In this document: positions 17,890 to 26,262 of the stretch, piece by piece
How positions within the stretch are numbered: the first letter of the stretch is position 1
Layout: every line of letters begins with the position of its first letter
Origin: Aquabacterium humicola
Lineage (GTDB): Bacteria; Pseudomonadota; Gammaproteobacteria; Burkholderiales; Burkholderiaceae_C
Reading direction: 5' to 3'
Assembly: GCF_030167915.1 (NCBI RefSeq)
Contig: NZ_JARGNB010000012.1
Location: 50,363-114,362, forward strand
DNA length: 64,000 nt
Program-made: the position numbers and the translations under genes
The notes under the pieces: generated by a model
What the model saw: only the letters and a program-made list of their open reading frames with translations
What the model was told of the DNA's origin: nothing
Database searches by the model: none

Positions 17890-18880
17890 CGACCACCACC
17901 GAGTGCGGCACGCGGCCCACCGCGACCGTCTTCAGCGCCTTCGCGGCGGCCACGTCGACGAGCGTCAGGTCGTCGGAGAGCCCGTTGGCGACATACAGCC
18001 GCGCCCCGTCACGGCTGATGCCGAGTCCCCACGCGCGCTTGCCGACCAGCACCTGCTTCGTGACCTGCCGCCGCGCCGCGTCGATGAAGGCCACGTGGTT
18101 CGCTCGCCCGAGCGCCGCGAACACCGTGCGGCCGTCCGGCGCGAACAGCAGGCCCACCGGCGTGACGTCGCTCGCCCGCAGGCCCGGCAGCTGCAGCGCG
18201 ACGGTGTGCGTGACGGCCAGCGTGATGGTGTCGATGACGCTCAGGCTCGCGCCCAGCTCGTTGCTGACCCACAGCTCGCGCCCGTCCGGCGACAGCGCGA
18301 AGCGCCGCGGCCGCTGCCCGACCGGGATCGACTTGAGCAGCCGGCCGCTGGCGACCTCGATCACCTGCACCGCGTTCGCGACCTCCGAGGTGACGAAGAC
18401 CCGCGCCCCGTCGCGCGACAACTGCACGCCCTCGGGCTCCGGCCCGACATCGACCGCGCGCAGCTTGCGGCCGCTGCCGGTGTCGATGATCGCCAGCTCG
18501 CCGTCCTCCTCGTTCGAGACGCAGGCGGTGCGGCCGTCGGCCGACAGGTCGAAGACCTCGGGGTCGGCGCCCAGCGGCACGCGGCGCACGGAGCGCCGGC
18601 TGTCGAGGTCGATGACGTCGGCCGCTCCGGAATCGCTGCAGGCCACCCACAGCTGGCGGCCACCGGGCGCGCGCTGCAGGTGGCGCGGCCGCTTGCAGGT
18701 CGGCACGCTGGCCACCACGGCGAGCGTCTGCGGGTCGAGCACGGCCAGCGCGTGGTCCTTCTCGCTCGAGACCCAGACCAGGCCGGTGGCTGCCGACGCG
18801 ACGCCCGGCACCATCGCTGCTGCTGCTGCTGCTGCGGCGGCGGCGGCGGCCAGGCCCATCCTGATAACACGTGATCTCAT
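17882..18880 (-). CDS. YVTN beta-propeller protein, PQQ-dependent catabolism-associated
   Basis: The 332-residue exported protein is made of about seven repeats of 40-45 residues with the pattern NEEDGELAIIDTGSG, NELGASLSVIDT and NGLSDDLTLVDV, typical of YVTN/surface-layer-like propellers. The signal peptide contains a run of twelve alanines encoded by trinucleotide repeats. It lies between the ABC ATPase (four-base ATGA overlap) and the binding protein, the conserved position in PQQ-linked ABC loci. The propeller may bind a metal or cofactor in the periplasm; no enzyme activity is known. Confidence 0.88.
   Translation of the reverse strand: MRSRVIRMGLAAAAAAAAAAAAMVPGVASAATGLVWVSSEKDHALAVLDPQTLAVVASVPTCKRPRHLQRAPGGRQLWVACSDSGAADVIDLDSRRSVRRVPLGADPEVFDLSADGRTACVSNEEDGELAIIDTGSGRKLRAVDVGPEPEGVQLSRDGARVFVTSEVANAVQVIEVASGRLLKSIPVGQRPRRFALSPDGRELWVSNELGASLSVIDTITLAVTHTVALQLPGLRASDVTPVGLLFAPDGRTVFAALGRANHVAFIDAARRQVTKQVLVGKRAWGLGISRDGARLYVANGLSDDLTLVDVAAAKALKTVAVGRVPHSVVVDD
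18816..18852. repeat. Trinucleotide repeat encoding the Ala run of the propeller signal peptide
   Basis: Six GCT units followed by about six GCG/GCC units on the plus strand encode the continuous alanine stretch of the minus-strand signal peptide. Changes in repeat number would lengthen or shorten the hydrophobic core without shifting the frame, so it could vary between strains. Confidence 0.8.
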
Positions 18881-19611
18881 CGTCCGTCTCCTTCGCCATC
18901 GCCGGTCGCGCGCACGAACACGTCCTCGAGCCGCCCGCCGCCCAGCGCCGCGGCCACCGCGTCGGGACGGCCGTCCGCCAGCAGCCGGCCGTGGTGCAGC
19001 ACCAGCACCCGATCGGCGGGCAAGGCCTCCTCGACCCAGTGCGTCGCCCACAGCACGCTGCTGCCGCGCTGGCGCACGTCCTCGTGCAGCGTGGCCAGCA
19101 GCGCGCGGCGTGACGCCGGGTCGAGCCCGACCGTCGCTTCGTCCATCAGCAGCAGCGCCGGCCGGTGCAGCAGCGCCCGCACCAGTTCGACCCGCCGGCG
19201 CAGCCCGCCGGACAGCGCGCGCACCGGGCGGTCCAGCTCGGCGCCGAGGCCGGCGCGGGCCGCGTCCTCGTCGATGCGCTGCTGCGCGAGGCGCCGCGGC
19301 AAGCCGTGCAGCGCCGCGTGCAGCGCGAGGTTGCGGCGCGCGCTGAGCTCGAGGTCCAGCGACAGCGGCTGGAAGACGACCCCGATGCGCGCCAGCGCGG
19401 CGCTGGCCCGCGCGCGCAGGTCGATGCCGTCGATGCGGATCGTGCCGCGGCTGGGCGTGAAGAGGCCGGTCAGCAGCTGGAACAGCGTCGACTTGCCTGC
19501 GCCGTTCGGACCCAGCAGCGCGACGAACTGGCCGGCCGCGATGTCGAAGCCGATGCCGTCCAGCGCCGCGCGTGTGCCGAAGCGCTTGTGCAGGTCCTGC
19601 ACGTTCAGCAT
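18877..19611 (-). CDS. ABC transporter ATPase of the PQQ-dependent alcohol dehydrogenase system
   Basis: The 244-residue ATPase has Walker A GPNGAGKST, Q-loop VVFQPLSLDLEL, the signature LSGGLRRR (Leu replaces the usual Gln), Walker B LLLMDEAT and the switch His in WATHWVEE. It resembles the ATPases of ABC-2 export systems. Start at 19611 lies seven bases inside the pqqE end. It should energise the ABC-2 permease encoded three genes downstream. Confidence 0.9.
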   Translation of the reverse strand: MLNVQDLHKRFGTRAALDGIGFDIAAGQFVALLGPNGAGKSTLFQLLTGLFTPSRGTIRIDGIDLRARASAALARIGVVFQPLSLDLELSARRNLALHAALHGLPRRLAQQRIDEDAARAGLGAELDRPVRALSGGLRRRVELVRALLHRPALLLMDEATVGLDPASRRALLATLHEDVRQRGSSVLWATHWVEEALPADRVLVLHHGRLLADGRPDAVAAALGGGRLEDVFVRATGDGEGDGR

Positions 19612-20774
19612 GGCGCCGCCTCGGCCGCGGCCCCGGTGCATCGCGCCCGCGAGTTCGCATCGGTGCGGAAGACCAGCCCGGGGACATCGCCCTTCGCCTT
19701 CGGCATGAAGACCAGCGGCTGCGCGCGATCGACGATGGCGTCGACCAGCGGCCGGTCCGGGCTCTTCGGGCAGACCGGATCGGTGGCCGACGCATCGCCC
19801 GACAGCAGGAAGGCCTGGCAACGGCAGCCGCCGTGGTCCTGGCCGCGCCGCTCGCAGCTGCCGCAGGGCTCGGGCATCCAGTGCTCGCCCCGGTAGCGCT
19901 CGAAGGCCGTGCTGCGGCGCCAGATGTCGGCCAGCGACGTGTCGCGCACGTTCGGCAGCTGCAGCCCCGGCAACTGGCGCGCGGCATGGCACGGCATCGC
20001 GAGGCCGTCCGGCGCGACCACCATGAACACCGAGCCCCAGCCGTTCATGCAGGCCTTCGGCTTCGCCTCGGCATAGTCCGGCGAGACCCAGAAGATCCTC
20101 ATGCGGCCGGCCAGGCGCGCCTTGTGGCGATCCACCACGCCTTCAGCCTCGGCCAGCGCAGCGCGCGTGGGCATCAGCGCGTCGCGGTTCAGCCAAGCCC
20201 AGCCGTAGTACTGCGCATTCGCGAGCTCGAGGAACTCCGCGCCCATCGCTTCGGCCATCTCGACGATGCGCCCGACATGCGGCAGGTTCCAGCGGTGCAT
20301 CACGCAGTTCAGCACCATCGGGTAGCCGAGCGACTTGATGATGGCGGCCACGCGCGACTTCATCTCGAAGGTGCGCGTCGACGACAGGAAGTCGTTGAGC
20401 TCGCGCGACGAGTCCTGGAACGACAGCTGGATGTGGTCCAGCCCGGCCTCGCGCAGCGCGCGGGCGCGGGCCTCGGTCAGCCCGACGCCGGAGGTCACGA
20501 GGTTGACGTAATAACCCAGACCATGCGCGTGCGCGACGATGGCCTCCAGGTCGTCGCGCAGCAGCGGCTCGCCGCCGGACAACCCCAGCTGCACCGCGCC
20601 CAGCGCGCGGCCCTGCGTCAGCACCTCGCACCAGGCCGCCGTGTCCAGTTCCTGCCGGTGCGCGGCGTAGTCGACCGGGTTCGAGCAGAACACGCAGTGC
20701 AGCGGGCAGCGGTAGGTCAGCTCGGCCAGCAGCCACAACGGTGGGCCGGGCGGCGGTGCGATCGAGGGGCCCAT
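19605..20774 (-). CDS. pqqE: PqqA peptide cyclase (radical SAM)
   Basis: The 389-residue radical SAM enzyme joins the Glu and Tyr side chains of PqqA by a carbon-carbon bond, the first committed step of PQQ synthesis. The cluster-binding Cys23, Cys27 and Cys30 are in CPLHCVFC; GGEPLLR follows. The C-terminal SPASM region holds cysteines for auxiliary clusters (MPCHAARQ, CGSCERRGQDHGGCRC, DPVCPKSP). The ATG at 20774 is one base after the pqqD stop, and the product works in complex with PqqD and PqqA. Confidence 0.97.
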   Translation of the reverse strand: MGPSIAPPPGPPLWLLAELTYRCPLHCVFCSNPVDYAAHRQELDTAAWCEVLTQGRALGAVQLGLSGGEPLLRDDLEAIVAHAHGLGYYVNLVTSGVGLTEARARALREAGLDHIQLSFQDSSRELNDFLSSTRTFEMKSRVAAIIKSLGYPMVLNCVMHRWNLPHVGRIVEMAEAMGAEFLELANAQYYGWAWLNRDALMPTRAALAEAEGVVDRHKARLAGRMRIFWVSPDYAEAKPKACMNGWGSVFMVVAPDGLAMPCHAARQLPGLQLPNVRDTSLADIWRRSTAFERYRGEHWMPEPCGSCERRGQDHGGCRCQAFLLSGDASATDPVCPKSPDRPLVDAIVDRAQPLVFMPKAKGDVPGLVFRTDANSRARCTGAAAEAAPC

Positions 20775-20775
20775 G

Positions 20776-21054
20776 TCAGCGGATCCAGCCGCGCGCCTGC
20801 GCATCGGCCAGGAAGTGGCAGACGTCGGCGCGCAGCCGCGGCGCGGTGTCGGCGCCGCCGAACGCGGCCTCGAGCTCGGCGATCAGGCCCTGCACGCTGA
20901 GCACGCCGTCGCAGCGGCGCAGGATCTCGCCGGCGGGGCCGTTCAGCCGCACCATGCCTTCGGGATACAGCAGCACCCAGGCCTGCTGCGCGGTCTCGTA
21001 CTGGCAGCGGTAGAGCGGCGCGATGGCCGGGCGGCTGTCGAGATCCAGGGTCAT
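20776..21054 (-). CDS. pqqD: PQQ biosynthesis peptide chaperone
   Basis: The 92-residue protein is a RiPP recognition element that binds PqqA and delivers it to PqqE. It shows the family pattern [34 protein letters not shown] split over the first half, followed by helices ending in the variable C-terminus [11 protein letters not shown]. It overlaps the pqqC stop by four bases. In some bacteria it is fused to PqqC; here it is free-standing. Confidence 0.95.
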   Translation of the reverse strand: MTLDLDSRPAIAPLYRCQYETAQQAWVLLYPEGMVRLNGPAGEILRRCDGVLSVQGLIAELEAAFGGADTAPRLRADVCHFLADAQARGWIR

Positions 21055-21830
21055 GGCCGGCGCTCGTCGATCAGGTCGTCCGGGAAGGCGCGTTCGATCG
21101 AATCGAGCATCGCCCACAGCACGTCGAGCTTGAACTGCAGGATCTCGAGCGCGCGCTGCTGGCGCTCGCGCGTGCGGCACCAGTCGTGCGCCACCTCGAG
21201 CCCGTGCTCGACGTCGCGCGAGGCCAGCGGGATGCGGCTGCGGAAGTACGCCAGTCCCGCCGGCTCGATCCACGGGTAGGCATCGGGCCAGGTGCGCAGG
21301 CGGTCGGCATGGATGCCGGGCGCGAACATCTCGGTCAGCGATGAGATCGCCGCTTCCTGCCAGCTGGCCTGGCGCGCGAAGTTCACGTAGGCCTGCACCG
21401 CGAAACGCACGCCGGGCACGACGAAGCGGTGCGACCACAGGTCGTCCCGCTCCAGGCCCACCGCCTCGCCCAGCCGCACCCAGGCCTCGATGCCCCCGGC
21501 GTTGGGGCCCTCATGGTCGCCACGGCCGTCATGGTCGAGCACCCGCTCGACCCAGCGCCGGCGCGTCACGCGGTCGGGGCAGTTGGCGAGCACCGCCGCG
21601 TCCTTGATCGGGATGCAGACCTGGTAATAGAAGCGGTTCGCCACCCAGCCGCGCACCTGGAAAGGCTGCAGCTCGCCGCGGTTCAGGCGCTGGTTGAACG
21701 GGTGGTGGCTGTGGTAGCCGCCCTCTTTCGCGCGCAGACGGGCCTCGAACTGTTCCGGGCTCCACGGCGCCGGTGGGTCGATCGTCCGGTGGACGCTCAT
21801 CTCGTCCGTCAGCAGCAGTTCAAGGCTCAT
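21051..21830 (-). CDS. pqqC: Pyrroloquinoline-quinone synthase
   Basis: The 259-residue oxidase catalyses the last step, ring closure and eight-electron oxidation of the PQQ precursor with oxygen. Family motifs are [16 protein letters not shown] (active-site His), [41 protein letters not shown] and [10 protein letters not shown]. Start at 21830 overlaps pqqB by four bases. Length is standard (about 250). Confidence 0.97.
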   Translation of the reverse strand: MSLELLLTDEMSVHRTIDPPAPWSPEQFEARLRAKEGGYHSHHPFNQRLNRGELQPFQVRGWVANRFYYQVCIPIKDAAVLANCPDRVTRRRWVERVLDHDGRGDHEGPNAGGIEAWVRLGEAVGLERDDLWSHRFVVPGVRFAVQAYVNFARQASWQEAAISSLTEMFAPGIHADRLRTWPDAYPWIEPAGLAYFRSRIPLASRDVEHGLEVAHDWCRTRERQQRALEILQFKLDVLWAMLDSIERAFPDDLIDERRP

Positions 21831-22762
21831 AAGTCGATCTCCATGCCGTCGTGCGCGACTTCGATGCCGTGGCGCGCGAGCTCGGTGCGTTGCGGGCTGT
21901 CCTCGTCGAGGATCGGGTTGCTGTTGTTGATGTGGATGAGCACCTTGCGCCGCGCCGGCAGCGGCGCCAGCGCATCCAGCATCCCGCCCGTGCCGCTCTG
22001 CGGCAGGTGGCCGAGCTCGACCGCGCGCTCCGGGCGCAGGCCGGCGGCGGCCATCTCGTCGTCGGTCCAGAAGGTGCCGTCGACCATCACGCAGCTCGCG
22101 CCGGCCATCCAGGCGCGCTCGGCGTCGCCGATCGCCGCCAGGCCGGGCGCGTAGAACAGGCGCTCGCCGCTGGCGAGGTCGTCGATCACCAGCGCGATGT
22201 TGTCGCCCGTCGCCGAGTCGTTGCGGTGCGGCGAGTACGGCGGCGCCTTGCCCGGGATCGCCAGCGCCGTGAGCGCCAGACCGGGCAGCGCGGGGATGCG
22301 GAAGGCCGCTTCGCTCTCTTCGCCGGCCACCGGCAGCACGTGCCAGTGCACGCCGCAGTAGTGCTCCAGCGCGGGCAGCAGCGGCAGGCCGCTGGTCAGG
22401 TCCTCGAACACGCAGGGCGTGCAGTACAGCTCGATCGGCGGGCCTTCGCGCAGGCTCAGCAGGCCGGTGACGTGGTCGATCTGCGCGTCCATCAGCACGA
22501 CGGCGGCGATCGGCGTGTCGCGCAGCTTCGGCGGCACCATGGACCGTGGATGCAGCAGCGGATGCGCGCGCAGTTGCTGGCCGATGTCGGGCGACGCGTT
22601 GATCAGCACCCAGCGCTCGCCGTCGGCAGACACCGCGATCGAGCTTTGCGTGCGCGGCACGGCGCGCGTGCTGCCGCGCCGCAGGCCGGCACAGTGCGCG
22701 CAGTTGCAGTTCCACTGCGGAAAACCGCCGCCGGCCCCGGCGCCGAGCACAAGTATCTTCAT
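21827..22762 (-). CDS. pqqB: PQQ biosynthesis protein PqqB (metallo-beta-lactamase fold hydroxylase)
   Basis: The 311-residue protein begins with [19 protein letters not shown] and has the zinc-binding cysteines around NCNCAHC, typical of PqqB. Metal ligands of the active site are in [11 protein letters not shown] and HINNSNPI. PqqB-like proteins act as iron-dependent hydroxylases of a tyrosine in the PQQ precursor. It is 57 bases downstream of pqqA. Confidence 0.96.
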   Translation of the reverse strand: MKILVLGAGAGGGFPQWNCNCAHCAGLRRGSTRAVPRTQSSIAVSADGERWVLINASPDIGQQLRAHPLLHPRSMVPPKLRDTPIAAVVLMDAQIDHVTGLLSLREGPPIELYCTPCVFEDLTSGLPLLPALEHYCGVHWHVLPVAGEESEAAFRIPALPGLALTALAIPGKAPPYSPHRNDSATGDNIALVIDDLASGERLFYAPGLAAIGDAERAWMAGASCVMVDGTFWTDDEMAAAGLRPERAVELGHLPQSGTGGMLDALAPLPARRKVLIHINNSNPILDEDSPQRTELARHGIEVAHDGMEIDL

Positions 22763-22818
22763 GGTCAGGTCTCGTCCGCCCCTGCGGAACCGCGAACGGC
22801 GCCGCAGGGGCCGTTCGA

Positions 22819-22893
22819 TCAGCGGGCCGAGATGTACATCGTGATCTCGAAGCCGAAGCGCAGGTCTTCGTACGCGGGGGTGGTCCAAGCCAT
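22819..22893 (-). CDS. pqqA: PqqA precursor peptide
   Basis: This 24-codon gene encodes the peptide from which PQQ is made. The E-x-x-x-Y pair (Glu16, Tyr20, in FEITMY) supplies both amino acids that are crosslinked, and the start [16 protein letters not shown] is typical. A good ribosome site, AGGAG, precedes the ATG by about eight bases. It opens the minus-strand pqqABCDE-ABC operon, with a sigma-54-like promoter element about 50 bases upstream. Confidence 0.95.
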   Translation of the reverse strand: MAWTTPAYEDLRFGFEITMYISAR

Positions 22894-22940
22894 CGTGGTC
22901 TCCTGGGGGTGGGTCATGCCGTCAGTGGCAGACCTTCAAC

Positions 22941-22956
22941 CGCAAGAGGTGTGCCG
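22941..22956 (-). promoter_or_regulatory. Sigma-54-like promoter of the pqq operon
   Basis: Read on the minus strand the sequence is CGGCAC-ACCTC-TTGCG, one mismatch from TGGCAC-N5-TTGC. It shares GGCAC-N2-CTCTTGCG with the dehydrogenase promoter at 11193. The -12 element lies about 48 bases before the pqqA ATG, giving a normal leader. The match between the two promoters supports joint control by one enhancer-binding protein. Confidence 0.65.
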
Positions 22957-23245
22957 ATGTCGTCCATCGCGCGATTCGTGCTCGCTAACCCCGAAAGACG
23001 CATGCCTCTGCGGCGATTTCTCCTGACGCCCGGCCTTGCTGCGACGGCCCGCGCCGGATGACCCCATCAAGGTGTGGCGACTTGGAGCAGTGCGACGTTC
23101 ACTGCGGCACAGGGCAAACCCGTGCGGTGGGGCTGATCAGCCTGAGTGGCGGTTGTCGGCCCGTTGCGGACATTGGTGTGGATGGTCCACGTGGGACTTG
23201 CGACGTGCAGAGCGACAAAGGCGCGGTCGGGCAGGCCGCATCGCG

Positions 23246-23698
23246 CGAGTCCGGCGGTCGGCCCCGGGGGGCCGACTTCCCGGGCTTGAGCGGCTCGGGG
23301 GCGCGCCGTCCATTTAGCTTCGCTCGCTGCGCTCGCTACGCACAGCGCCGGCGAGTCAGTTGTCGATGCTCGCTGCGCTCGCCGCCCCCGAGCCGCTCAA
23401 GCCCGGCGCCTCCCACGCGCGCTGCGGCCTGCCCGCCCGCGCCTTTGCGAATCACCGAGGACTTAGCGGGACCGCATGCCACCGCACTCAGCAGGAGAGC
23501 GGCTTGGGCTGCGGGCGCAGCGGGCCGTGGGAGGCGGTGAGGACCGGAGGCCCGGGGCCGGCGAGCGAAGCGAGCATCGACAACTGACTCGCCGGCGCTG
23601 TGCGCAGTGAGCGAAGCGAACGAAGCTAAATGGACGGCGCGGCCCCGGGCTGAGGACCGCAACGGAGTCGGCCCCCCAGGGGCCGACCGCCGGACTCG
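23246..23698. repeat. Large imperfect inverted repeat (fold-back element)
   Basis: The intergenic region between pqqA and nrdD holds a nested inverted repeat. Perfectly matching blocks are 23246-23265 with 23679-23698 (20 bases), 23302-23322 with 23621-23641 (21), 23339-23374 with 23569-23604 (36), and 23408-23417 with 23526-23535 (10). A second, competing pair is 23281-23303 with 23383-23405 (23, perfect). Open frames across it are low-complexity and unlike proteins. It may be a MITE-like or dispersed palindromic intergenic element; other copies cannot be seen here. The remaining bases from 22957 to 23880 show no gene. Confidence 0.85.
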
Positions 23699-23891
23699 GC
23701 CCGCTGTGCCCGCACTCCGAGACGCTCGGGCGCTCCATTCCGGCCGCTGAGCACGAAGCCGCCGTTGGCGCGGCGGTGATGTCGCCGACATAGCCGCAGG
23801 CCTGAACGTCCCGGCTCGGCACGTTCAGGGCCTTGCCCGGCGCGTTTGTTCGTGGGAAGAACCCTGGAGCCGCGGGAAATTGCAGCCGCCT

Positions 23892-23905
23892 CTGACCTGC
23901 GTCAA
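23892..23905 (+). promoter_or_regulatory. Fnr/Dnr-like box upstream of nrdD
   Basis: CTGAC-CTGC-GTCAA is a 14-base dyad close to the Fnr/Dnr consensus TTGAY-N4-RTCAA. A -10-like TATAGT lies at 23947-23952; with a start near 23959 the box centre would be at about -60, the class I activator position. Anaerobic induction of nrdD-nrdG by an Fnr-type protein is expected. Confidence 0.55.
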
Positions 23906-23987
23906 CCTGCGCTTCACCGCGCCGGCGATCGACAAGCAACGCTACCTATAGTGTCCGTCACCACGACGAACCACATATCTAGTGCCC

Positions 23988-26000
23988 ATGACCACGCCGC
24001 ACGACCCTACGCATGTCATCAAGCGCGACGGCACGGTCCGTCCTTTCGATCTGGGCAAGATCGTCAGCGCGCTCGAACGCGCCGGCCGCGCCAGCGGCGA
24101 GTTCGACGCCGCCGAGGCGCGGCGGCTGGCCGCCGACGACGTGCTGCCCGCAATCCGCGCGCTGGGCCCGGTGACGCCGCACATCGAACAGCTGCAGGAC
24201 ATCGTCGAGGCCGCGCTCTACGACCGCAGGCACCGCCGCACGCTGCGCGCCTACATCGTCTACCGCGAGCAGCACCGCAAGCTGCGGCAGGACAAGCGCA
24301 GCCTCGTCGACGTCGAGACCTCGATGAACGAGTACCTGCAGCAATTGGACTGGCGCGTCAACGCCAATGCCAACCAGGGTTATTCGCTGGGCGGGCTGAT
24401 CCTCAACGTGTCGGGCAAGGTCACCGCGAACTACTGGCTCGACCATGTCTACCCGCCCGAGATCGGCCGCGCGCACCGCGATGCCGACATCCACATCCAC
24501 GACCTCGACATGCTCAGCGGCTACTGCGCCGGCTGGTCGCTGCGCACCTTGCTGCACGAAGGCCTGAACGGCGTGCCGGGCAAGGTCGAGGCGGGGCCGC
24601 CGAAGCACCTGTCGAGCGCGGTCGGGCAGATCGTCAACTTCCTCGGCACGCTGCAGAACGAATGGGCCGGTGCGCAGGCCTTCTCGTCCTTCGACACCTA
24701 TCTCGCCCCCTTCGTGCGCAAGGACTCGCTCGACTATGCGCAGGTGCGCCAGTGCATCCAGGAGCTCGTCTACAACCTCAACGTGCCCTCGCGCTGGGGC
24801 ACGCAGACGCCGTTCACCAACCTCACCTTCGATTGGGTGTGCCCCGAGGACCTGCGCGAGCAGGTGCCGGTGATCGGCGGCGTCGAGATGCCGTTCTCGT
24901 ACGGCGAACTGCAGGCCGAGATGGACATCATCAACCGCGCCTACATCGACGTGATGATGACCGGCGATGCCAAGGGCCGCGTCTTCACCTTCCCGATCCC
25001 GACCTACAACATCACGAAGGACTTCGACTGGGACGGCCCGAACGCGAACGCGCTGTTCGAGATGACCGCGCGCTACGGGCTGCCGTACTTCCAGAACTTC
25101 GTCAATTCCGACCTGCAGCCGAACATGGTGCGCTCGATGTGCTGCCGGCTGCAGCTGGACGTGCGCGAGCTGCTCAAGCGCGGCAACGGCCTGTTCGGCT
25201 CGGCCGAGCAGACCGGCTCGCTCGGCGTGGTGACGGTCAACTGCGCGCGGCTGGGCCACGTGCATGCCGGCGACGAGCCCGCGCTGCTGAAGCGCCTGGA
25301 CGAACTGATGGAGCTCGGCCGCGACAGCCTGGAGATCAAGCGCAAGGTGATCCAGCGCCACATGGACGCGGGCCTGTTCCCCTACACCAAGCGCTACCTC
25401 GGCACGCTGCGCAACCACTTCTCGACGCTGGGCGTCAACGGCCTCAACGAGATGATCCGCAACTTCTCGCGCGACGCCTACGACATCACCGCGCCCGAGG
25501 GCCATGCGATGGCCGTGCGGCTGCTGGACCACGTGCGCGCACGCATGATCGACTTCCAGGAGCAGACCGGCCACCTCTACAACCTGGAGGCCACGCCGGC
25601 CGAAGGCACGACCTACCGCTTCGCGAAGGAAGATCGGCGCCGCTTCCCGGCCATCCTGCAGGCCGGCACGCCGGCGCAGCCGTACTACACCAACTCCAGC
25701 CAGCTGCCGGTGGGCTTCACCGACGATCCGTTCGAGGCGCTCGAGCGCCAGGACGAACTGCAGCGCAAGTACACCGGCGGCACCGTGCTGCACTTGTACA
25801 TGAGCGAGCCGCTGTCCAGCGCCGACGCCTGCCGCCGCCTCGTGCAGCGCGCGCTGTCGCGTTTCCGGCTGCCGTACATCACGGTGACGCCGACCTTCTC
25901 CATCTGCCCGACGCACGGCTACCTCGCCGGCCAGCACGAGTTCTGTCCGACCTGCGACGACGCACTGCGCGCGCGCAAGCGGCTGGCGACGTCGAACTGA
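23988..26000 (+). CDS. nrdD: Class III anaerobic ribonucleotide reductase, catalytic part without glycyl-radical domain
   Basis: The 670-residue protein has an N-terminal ATP-cone (VIKRDGTVRPFDLGKIVSAL) and the class III barrel with RSMCCRLQLD and GSLGVVTVNCARLG. It ends with a zinc-site-like CPTHGYLAGQHEFCPTC and 14 more residues. The glycyl-radical loop, which should follow the zinc site, is missing. It is encoded instead by the next gene at 26053. A GTG at 23982 is an alternative start; the ATG at 23988 is preferred. The enzyme makes deoxynucleotides without oxygen, using formate as reductant in most relatives. Confidence 0.92.
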   Translation: MTTPHDPTHVIKRDGTVRPFDLGKIVSALERAGRASGEFDAAEARRLAADDVLPAIRALGPVTPHIEQLQDIVEAALYDRRHRRTLRAYIVYREQHRKLRQDKRSLVDVETSMNEYLQQLDWRVNANANQGYSLGGLILNVSGKVTANYWLDHVYPPEIGRAHRDADIHIHDLDMLSGYCAGWSLRTLLHEGLNGVPGKVEAGPPKHLSSAVGQIVNFLGTLQNEWAGAQAFSSFDTYLAPFVRKDSLDYAQVRQCIQELVYNLNVPSRWGTQTPFTNLTFDWVCPEDLREQVPVIGGVEMPFSYGELQAEMDIINRAYIDVMMTGDAKGRVFTFPIPTYNITKDFDWDGPNANALFEMTARYGLPYFQNFVNSDLQPNMVRSMCCRLQLDVRELLKRGNGLFGSAEQTGSLGVVTVNCARLGHVHAGDEPALLKRLDELMELGRDSLEIKRKVIQRHMDAGLFPYTKRYLGTLRNHFSTLGVNGLNEMIRNFSRDAYDITAPEGHAMAVRLLDHVRARMIDFQEQTGHLYNLEATPAEGTTYRFAKEDRRRFPAILQAGTPAQPYYTNSSQLPVGFTDDPFEALERQDELQRKYTGGTVLHLYMSEPLSSADACRRLVQRALSRFRLPYITVTPTFSICPTHGYLAGQHEFCPTCDDALRARKRLATSN

Positions 26001-26052
26001 CGTTCGCCCGCCATCCGACGTCCCCGCCCCACCCACGAGAGGAGTTCCCCCG

Positions 26053-26262
26053 ATGACTGCCACGACGATCCATGCCCCGACCACCGCTCCCGCTGCGACG
26101 ATCGCGCTCGCCGACAGCGAACGCCAGCGCTGCGAGGTCTGGACCCGCGTGATGGGCTACCACCGCCCGGTGTCGTCGTTCAACACCGGCAAGAAGGGCG
26201 AGTTCCACGAGCGCCTGTACTTCGAGGAACGGCGCTGCGATGACCAACCGCGTCTGGCTTGA
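26053..26262 (+). CDS. Free-standing glycyl-radical domain of anaerobic ribonucleotide reductase
   Basis: This 69-residue protein contains CEVWTRVMGYHRPVSSFN followed by GKKGEFHER, which is the C-terminal glycyl-radical segment of NrdD; Gly35 in RVMGY would carry the radical and Cys27 could join the zinc site. The first 25 residues are a low-complexity Ala/Thr leader. A ribosome site, GAGAGGAG, lies about 8-14 bases before the ATG, and 52 bases separate it from the nrdD stop, so it is a real gene and not a frameshift. It overlaps nrdG by 23 bases. The arrangement recalls YfiD for pyruvate formate-lyase. Confidence 0.85.
   Translation: MTATTIHAPTTAPAATIALADSERQRCEVWTRVMGYHRPVSSFNTGKKGEFHERLYFEERRCDDQPRLA

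Noticed and set aside
23036..23791. Protein genes in the pqqA-nrdD gap
   Set aside because: Open frames on both strands are consequences of the high-GC fold-back repeat; they lack ribosome sites and have Arg/Pro/Ser-rich composition that does not resemble proteins.
26001..26052. Possible frameshift or sequencing error joining nrdD to its glycyl-radical segment
   Set aside because: The nrdD frame ends with a stop after its zinc-site region, and the next gene has its own ribosome site and an unrelated leader of about 25 residues before the radical domain. A single insertion or deletion would not explain the 52-base gap and leader.
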